A stretch of DNA of 11,412 bases, from NCBI GenBank assembly GCA_018224345.1, contig JAGTUW010000324.1:1-11412 (forward strand), written 5' to 3'. Position 1 is the first letter of the stretch. Each line of letters opens with the position of its first letter. This document shows, in pieces, positions 7,354 through 11,412 of the stretch. Source of the DNA: Bacteroidota bacterium. GTDB taxonomy: Bacteria; Bacteroidota; Ignavibacteria; SZUA-365. Both the position numbers and the translations under genes were made by a program. A model generated the notes under the pieces. It was given only the letters and a program-made list of their open reading frames with translations. It was not told the DNA's origin and did not search any database.

Positions 7354-8271
7354 ATGTTGTCGATTGAACACATACAGAGCATCTGCAAAGGCGATATTCA
7401 CATCAGTGAGCCGCTTGCGCCGCAGACGTCATTCCGCATCGGTGGTCCGGTGGATATTTACATTGAACCGAAGAGCACTGATGAACTCGCCGCGCTCGTA
7501 CGGTATTTCCGTGAGGTCGAGGCGCGCTACATCGTGCTCGGCAACGGCAGCAATATTCTGATAAGCGACGAAGGGATTCGAGGTGTCGCATTGAACATCG
7601 AGCGACATTTCTCTTCATTGTCCATCGACGGTCCTGTCATCACAGCCGGTGCCGGCGCACGGTTGAGCGCATTCGTTGATTTCTGCATACGTAACGCCCG
7701 CGGTGGCAGTGAAATGCTGGCGGGGATACCCGGTACGCTTGGCGGCGCGTTGATCATGAACGCCGGGGCCTATGGTGGCGAGATTTCCGATTATCTGCTC
7801 GATGTCACCGTATTACGCGGCAGCGAGGTCGTCAGTGTAGACAGAGAGCGTGCCGGTTTTCGATATCGCGGATCCGATCTTCGTAATGACATCGTCCTGT
7901 CTGCACGCTTTCATCTCCCGGAAGGGGAGAGCGAGGAATTGCGCAAGCGCCGTAAGGAGTTGCTGCTCAAGCGCAACGCCGCACAGCCCGTGCAGCATCC
8001 GAATGCCGGCAGCATTTTCAAGAATCCTGAAGGCGGCTATGCAGCGAAGCTCATCGAGGAATGCGGTTTGAAAGGCTACCGTTACGGTGGTGCCCATGTA
8101 GCGGAACGGCATGCCAATTTCATCATCAACACCGGTCAGGCTACCGCGGCAGATGTGCTCGCGGTCATTCGTCACGTGCGTCGCACCGTCCATGAGCGCA
8201 CCAGTATTCTTCTTGAACTCGAAATCCAGTTGCTCGGCTTTTCCGCCGAAGTGCTGGAATCATTGAACTGA
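7354..8271 (+). CDS. murB: UDP-N-acetylenolpyruvoylglucosamine reductase MurB (type II-like)
   Basis: FAD-dependent, NADPH-using cytoplasmic reductase that converts UDP-GlcNAc-enolpyruvate to UDP-MurNAc. The protein is 305 aa, the size of the shorter type II MurB (Bacillus/Staphylococcus form). FAD-binding motifs are TSFRIGG (25-31), LGNGSNILI (62-70) and AGIPGTLGGALIMNAGAYGGE (123-143). The substrate-binding domain has FRYRGSDLR (169-177) with Tyr171/Arg172, PNAGSIFKNP (216-225) with Ser220 as the likely proton donor, LIEECGLKGYRYGGAHVAERHANFIIN (233-259) and LELEIQLLG (287-295), where Glu290 is the probable catalytic glutamate. No key residue is missing. The start is three bases after the murC stop, with AAGGA at 7336-7340. 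Placement directly after murC and before ftsQ occurs in several dcw clusters; a ddl gene, often found here, is absent. Confidence 0.96.
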   Translation: MLSIEHIQSICKGDIHISEPLAPQTSFRIGGPVDIYIEPKSTDELAALVRYFREVEARYIVLGNGSNILISDEGIRGVALNIERHFSSLSIDGPVITAGAGARLSAFVDFCIRNARGGSEMLAGIPGTLGGALIMNAGAYGGEISDYLLDVTVLRGSEVVSVDRERAGFRYRGSDLRNDIVLSARFHLPEGESEELRKRRKELLLKRNAAQPVQHPNAGSIFKNPEGGYAAKLIEECGLKGYRYGGAHVAERHANFIINTGQATAADVLAVIRHVRRTVHERTSILLELEIQLLGFSAEVLESLN

Positions 8272-8289
8272 GCAGGAGCAAGCATCCCT

Positions 8290-9186
8290 ATGCGTCGCAA
8301 ACGCAGCGTCATACCCACTCGCTTTCGATCCGCAACGGTCGTACTCGTGTTCGTACTTGGGGGGATCGTCGCCGTCGCCGTTCTTGCTGCGGAATGGCGG
8401 GCGAGCGTTGTGGGTGTGGAGCTGGATGTACGTGGAATCTCCATTGTGCCCGAGGATTTCATCCGCTCTGCTGCCGGGGTATCGGATTCCAGTGTTCTCG
8501 CATCCATGGACCTGCTTGCGATCCGTGACACCATACTTGAAAACCCGTATATCCGTGATGTGCGGGTGACACGCAACCCTCCGCGCACGCTGCGCGTCGA
8601 TGTCCGTGAACGCACACCGATTGCCGTATTGATCAACGTGCAGTCGGATGACTGGTTGCTGGATGAGGACGGCTATGTCCTGCCCACTGCACGCTCCGCG
8701 AGCGTACACGATTTACCGGTCATCACCGGTATCGATGACAGAATCGGGACGTTACGGCCCGGAGTTCGCATTGTGGAGCGTCGTGTAATGAAAGGGTTGC
8801 AGGCGCTCAAGTCTGTCCGCGCCATCGACGACAAACAGATGCATCTGTTTTCCGAGATCAGTCTCGAACACGATCGTGATATCGTGTTTTACACCATGGA
8901 GGGCGGTGTGCCGGTTATTTTCGGAACCGCCACGAAACTGACTGCGAAAATGCGCGCTTTCAGTGTATTCTGGGAAAACGTCGCCATGAAATACGACCCC
9001 ACGTCGCTTGAGTACATCGACCTGCGATGGAAGGATCAGGTCGTCACACGATGGCGTCGTACTGATAACGCGCCACGTGCGGAGACGTCGGTAGGGATTG
9101 ACACTCTGCTTGTTTCCACCCGGACGGCGGACAGCGTTCGCACGGAGCCGAGCGATGCAGAGGTCATTACAGGAAACGTAAACTAG
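8290..9186 (+). CDS. ftsQ: Cell division protein FtsQ/DivIB
   Basis: Bitopic inner-membrane divisome protein that links early FtsZ/FtsA assembly with the septal synthase; it works with FtsL and FtsB. The 298-aa product has a short basic cytoplasmic tail (MRRKRS... to about 14) and one TM helix at about 15-34. A periplasmic POTRA domain follows (about 42-109), with VELDVRGISIVPEDFI, a central DLLAIRDTILENPYIRDVRVTRNPPRTLRVDVRERTP (74-110) and the typical 'P.TL...V.ERTP' end. The beta domain runs to about 256, with WLLDEDGYVLP (122-132), LPVITG (142-147) and YIDLRWKDQVVTRWR (242-256). That last motif matches the conserved '.DLR..D.V..R' end of FtsQ. Residues 257-298 form a Thr/Ser- and acid-rich tail without recognisable structure. 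AGGAG at 8274-8278 supports the start, 18 bases after murB. Sequence conservation in this family is low, so position before ftsA contributes to the call. Confidence 0.94.
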   Translation: MRRKRSVIPTRFRSATVVLVFVLGGIVAVAVLAAEWRASVVGVELDVRGISIVPEDFIRSAAGVSDSSVLASMDLLAIRDTILENPYIRDVRVTRNPPRTLRVDVRERTPIAVLINVQSDDWLLDEDGYVLPTARSASVHDLPVITGIDDRIGTLRPGVRIVERRVMKGLQALKSVRAIDDKQMHLFSEISLEHDRDIVFYTMEGGVPVIFGTATKLTAKMRAFSVFWENVAMKYDPTSLEYIDLRWKDQVVTRWRRTDNAPRAETSVGIDTLLVSTRTADSVRTEPSDAEVITGNVN

Positions 9187-9208
9187 ACACAGTGCTGAAG
9201 AATCCTAT

Positions 9209-10462
9209 ATGAAAAGCAAGTATCAAAGTGGCGGAATGGCGGAGAATATCGTGGTAGGTCTCGATATCGGGACAACCAAAATCTGCGCGATGATCGCCGC
9301 CAGAGATGCCGACAACAATATCAATATTCTCGGTATCGGCAAGGCCGAGAACGAGGGGATGGCGCGCGGCACGGTGACACATATCGAGAAGACCGTACGG
9401 GCCATCGAATTGGCTGTCAGCGATGCAGAGCGTCAGTCCGGCATCAAGGTGCGCGCCGTCAACGTCGGCATTGCGGGCGATCACATCCAGAGCTTTCAGA
9501 GCCGCGGTGTTATTGCCATCAGCAATCACGAGAATGAAATCACCCGCAAAGATATCGATCGTCTGCTACAGGACACAAAGCGTGTTGCACTCCCGTCTGA
9601 CCGTCGCATTATTCACGTGATTCCACAGGAATTCATTGTAGACGGACAGGATGGTATTTATGATCCGGAAGGCATGGCGGGTGTTCGTATGGAGGCCAAC
9701 GTCCACATTATCACCGGCGGTATTACTGCAGTGCAGAATATTTACAAATGTGTCGAGCGAGCGGGACTCGAGGTCAACGATCTCGTCCTCGAGCCATTGG
9801 CTTCGGCCAATGCCGTCATAAGTGAGGAGGAAAAGGAAGTCGGCATCGTGCTCGTCGATATCGGTGGTGGCACCACCGATATCGCCATTTTCGAAGAGCG
9901 GACGATCAGGCATTCCGCCGTTCTCGCCATAGCGGGTAAGAAAGTTACCGAGGACATTCGCAAGGGACTGGGCATTCTCAACGATCAGGCGGAAAAACTC
10001 AAGAGAGAGCATGGGTACGCCTACATACCGGAAATCGTCGACGACGTTCCCATCGTACTGCCGCGTCTTGGCAGCCGGGAGGAAATAGAGATCAGCCGTG
10101 GACTGCTTTGCCAGATCATTCAACCGCGTATGGAGGAAATTCTCGAAATCGTCGCTCTGGAAATTAAGCGATCAGGGTATTCGAAGCATCTGCATTCCGG
10201 TGTCATCCTTACCGGAGGCGGGTCCCTGATCAAAGGAACTGCGGCACTTGCCCGGGAAGTGATCGGCATGCCGGTGAAAATTGGTATTCCTTCCGGATTC
10301 GCCGGTGGCTTTGTCAGCGAAGTTGAAAACCCGATATACAGCACCTGTACCGGTCTCGTATTGCACGGGATGAAAGGCCAGGGAATGACGGGCGGAACCG
10401 GTGGCAGTGACGGGAAGGTGAATCTTCTCAAGAGAATAATCGATTGGTTCAATGAATTATGA
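9209..10462 (+). CDS. ftsA: Cell division protein FtsA
   Basis: Actin-like ATP-binding protein that polymerises on the cytoplasmic face of the membrane, anchors FtsZ and recruits later divisome proteins. The 417-aa product shows the actin-fold nucleotide motifs: phosphate-1 VVGLDIGTTKICAM (15-28), phosphate-2 LVDIGGGTTDIAIF (215-228) and adenosine GVILTGGGSLIKG (331-343). Between the first two lies the FtsA-specific 1C region (about 90-165), with HVIPQEFIVDGQDGIYDPEGM and MEANVHIITG. The last 14 residues, VNLLKRIIDWFNEL, form an amphipathic helix typical of FtsA membrane-targeting sequences; a glycine-rich linker (390-402) precedes it. Two starts are possible: 9209, with a weak GAAG 8 nt upstream, or 9236, which gives MAENIVVGLDIG and a more usual N-terminus but no well-spaced ribosome site. 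It follows ftsQ by 22 bases. AIAGKKVTEDI (240-250) departs from the common GGN.(V/I)T.DI pattern. Confidence 0.96.
   Translation: MKSKYQSGGMAENIVVGLDIGTTKICAMIAARDADNNINILGIGKAENEGMARGTVTHIEKTVRAIELAVSDAERQSGIKVRAVNVGIAGDHIQSFQSRGVIAISNHENEITRKDIDRLLQDTKRVALPSDRRIIHVIPQEFIVDGQDGIYDPEGMAGVRMEANVHIITGGITAVQNIYKCVERAGLEVNDLVLEPLASANAVISEEEKEVGIVLVDIGGGTTDIAIFEERTIRHSAVLAIAGKKVTEDIRKGLGILNDQAEKLKREHGYAYIPEIVDDVPIVLPRLGSREEIEISRGLLCQIIQPRMEEILEIVALEIKRSGYSKHLHSGVILTGGGSLIKGTAALAREVIGMPVKIGIPSGFAGGFVSEVENPIYSTCTGLVLHGMKGQGMTGGTGGSDGKVNLLKRIIDWFNEL
9856..9884. repeat. Perfect inverted repeat inside ftsA
   Basis: CGATATCGGTGGT (9856-9868) is followed after three bases (GGC) by its exact reverse complement ACCACCGATATCG (9872-9884). 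The arms encode the two halves of the phosphate-2 motif D-I-G-G-G-T-T-D-I. GAT-ATC is self-complementary and GGT/ACC codons pair, so protein sequence plus codon choice can produce the symmetry without any selection on DNA. An mRNA hairpin is possible here; a function is not shown. Confidence 0.8.
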
Positions 10463-10592
10463 GTTGATGGCTCAGGATAAGACATCAGGTAATATTAGAA
10501 GATCTGAAACGAAGAATAAATGAAATACAGCGATTCTCGGAAACACAATGCATGGCAAGCAAACACATCACCCACACACTGAGGAGGGCCTT
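10463..10592 (+). other. ftsA-ftsZ intergenic region, possible ftsZ promoter/leader
   Basis: This 130-base stretch is the only sizeable gap between genes. By eye its first two-thirds are richer in A and T than the flanking genes. TAATAT at 10490-10495 could be a -10 element, but the nearest TTGATG (10464-10469) lies 20 bases upstream, longer than the usual 17, and I see no clear -33 TTTG of the Bacteroidota type, so no promoter is called. I found no convincing stem-loop with a T-run that would act as a terminator. A 20-codon ORF at 10520-10582 ends on the ftsZ Shine-Dalgarno sequence. Confidence 0.45.
10581..10587 (+). promoter_or_regulatory. Strong ribosome binding site of ftsZ
   Basis: GAGGAGG is nearly the full anti-Shine-Dalgarno complement and ends five bases before the ATG at 10593. 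It is the best match in the window; the other genes have shorter or more distant versions. It fixes the ftsZ start and suggests strong translation, in keeping with the high FtsZ level cells need relative to FtsA. Confidence 0.85.
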
Positions 10593-11412
10593 ATGGCTAT
10601 CTTATACGACAACAGCATGGACAGCCGGGCGAAGATCCGGGTCGTCGGTGTTGGCGGCGGCGGCGGAAACGCAGTCGACGACATGATCAATCGCGGTCTC
10701 GAAAATGTCGAGTTCATCGCGGTGAACACAGATGCGCAAGCGCTTGAGCGCAGTTGCGCCAACTACAAAATCCAGGCCGGAAAGAATCTCACACGCGGAC
10801 TCGGCGCCGGTGCGGACCCCTCGGTCGGATACCGGGCGGTCGAAGAGGACAAGGAAGAACTCGCTTCCGCACTGGGCGGCAGCGACATGGTGTTCGTCAC
10901 CGCCGGCATGGGTGGCGGGACCGGAACCGGCGGGGCGCCCGTCGTGGCGAATCTCGCCAAGGGCACTGGTGCACTCGTTGTCGGTATCGTCACCAAACCC
11001 TTCCATTTCGAGAACAAGCGTCGCATGGCGCAGGCCGAGGAAGGGATCGAGGAATTGCGCAAGCATGTCGATACCCTCATCGTCATTCCGAATCAGAAAC
11101 TGTTGTCCCTCGTCGATAAAAGCACGACGCTGGCCGAGGCCTTTCAGATAGCCAACGAAGTGTTGTACAACGCGACGCGCGGGATAGCGGAAGTCATCGC
11201 CGTGCCCGGCCTGGTGAATGTCGACTTCGCTGATGTCCGCACGATCATGCGGGACATGGGTGATGCGCTCATGGGCAGTGGTATCGCGGAAGGAGAAAAC
11301 AGAGCCGTCGAAGCCGCGCACAATGCCATCTCCAGTCCGTTGCTGGACGGAGTGTCCATTGGTGGCGCCCAGGGCGTGTTGGTCAACATCACCGGTGGAA
11401 TGGATCTCTCAC
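10593..11412 (+). CDS. ftsZ: Cell division protein FtsZ, 5' part
   Basis: Tubulin-like GTPase that forms the cytoplasmic Z-ring, with FtsA (encoded just upstream) as membrane anchor. The frame is open to the window end; 273 codons are visible out of roughly 350-450. Motifs are IRVVGVGGGGGNAVDDMI (15-32), VNTDAQAL (44-51), LTRGLGAGADPSVG (66-79), the tubulin signature GMGGGTGTG (105-113), VTKPFHFENKRR (133-144) and the T7 synergy loop NVDFADVRTIM (209-219) with Asn209, Asp211 and Asp214. The GTPase domain and the start of the C-terminal subdomain are covered; the variable linker and C-terminal FtsA-binding peptide are missing. Oddities are GTGGAP (111-116) where GTGAAP is common, and ENKRR where EGxxR is common. 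GIAEVI (197-202) in place of GISDLI resembles FCB-group FtsZ. The start is set by GAGGAGG at 10581-10587. Confidence 0.97.
   Translation, partial: MAILYDNSMDSRAKIRVVGVGGGGGNAVDDMINRGLENVEFIAVNTDAQALERSCANYKIQAGKNLTRGLGAGADPSVGYRAVEEDKEELASALGGSDMVFVTAGMGGGTGTGGAPVVANLAKGTGALVVGIVTKPFHFENKRRMAQAEEGIEELRKHVDTLIVIPNQKLLSLVDKSTTLAEAFQIANEVLYNATRGIAEVIAVPGLVNVDFADVRTIMRDMGDALMGSGIAEGENRAVEAAHNAISSPLLDGVSIGGAQGVLVNITGGMDLS

Noticed and set aside
10463..10592. Transcription terminator between ftsA and ftsZ
   Set aside because: The only stem seen (TGAG/CTCA, 10460-10474) is four base pairs with no T-run after it.
10602..11321. Open frame of 239 codons on the - strand inside ftsZ
   Set aside because: Antisense to the conserved GTPase domain of ftsZ; His/Asp/Gly-rich composition reflects the complement of ftsZ codons.
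1..11412. Mobile element, CRISPR array, tRNA/rRNA or defence system
   Set aside because: The window is filled almost end to end by core division and wall genes; no repeats with spacers, transposase motifs or RNA gene structures were seen.

Overview
The window is an uninterrupted stretch of a dcw (division and cell wall) gene cluster, all on the + strand. Eleven genes lie in the order murF (3' part) - mraY - murD - ftsW - murG - small two-TM/PH-like membrane protein - murC - murB - ftsQ - ftsA - ftsZ (5' part). Ten are confidently recognised families; the eleventh, between murG and murC, is not a standard dcw member. I see no RNA gene, mobile element, CRISPR array or integration site.

Organism: a bacterium with peptidoglycan and FtsZ-based division, moderate-to-high GC by eye, ATG starts and Shine-Dalgarno-like sites before most genes. 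A thin outer-membrane-type lineage of the Bacteroidota/Chlorobiota/Ignavibacteria (FCB) kind fits best. The hints are EADEFDRSFL and the 'TS.....HLDIY' stretch in MurC, QPNFSTG in FtsW, and GIAEVI followed by VNVDFADV in FtsZ. This placement rests on motif memory and was not tested with a tree.

Layout: positions 1-5505 hold the lipid I/II branch. MurF completes UDP-MurNAc-pentapeptide, MraY moves it to undecaprenyl phosphate, MurD adds D-Glu, FtsW polymerises lipid II and MurG adds GlcNAc. These genes are separated by 2-3 bases or joined by 4-base ATGA overlaps. Positions 5502-5966 hold the unexpected small membrane protein, itself joined to murG by ATGA. Positions 5968-8271 hold murC and murB. 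Positions 8290-11412 hold ftsQ, ftsA and ftsZ, with FtsZ and its membrane tether FtsA encoded side by side. The tight packing from murF to ftsA suggests one transcript. The only sizeable gap (130 bases, 10463-10592) precedes ftsZ, which has the strongest Shine-Dalgarno sequence of the window, in line with FtsZ being needed in greater amounts.

The window is mostly ordinary core genome. The best candidate for something undescribed is the PH-like membrane protein built into the operon. Smaller observations are a perfect palindrome inside ftsA, a 20-codon ORF ending on the ftsZ Shine-Dalgarno site, substitutions in usually constant motifs of FtsA and FtsZ, and C-terminal tails on MurG and FtsQ.
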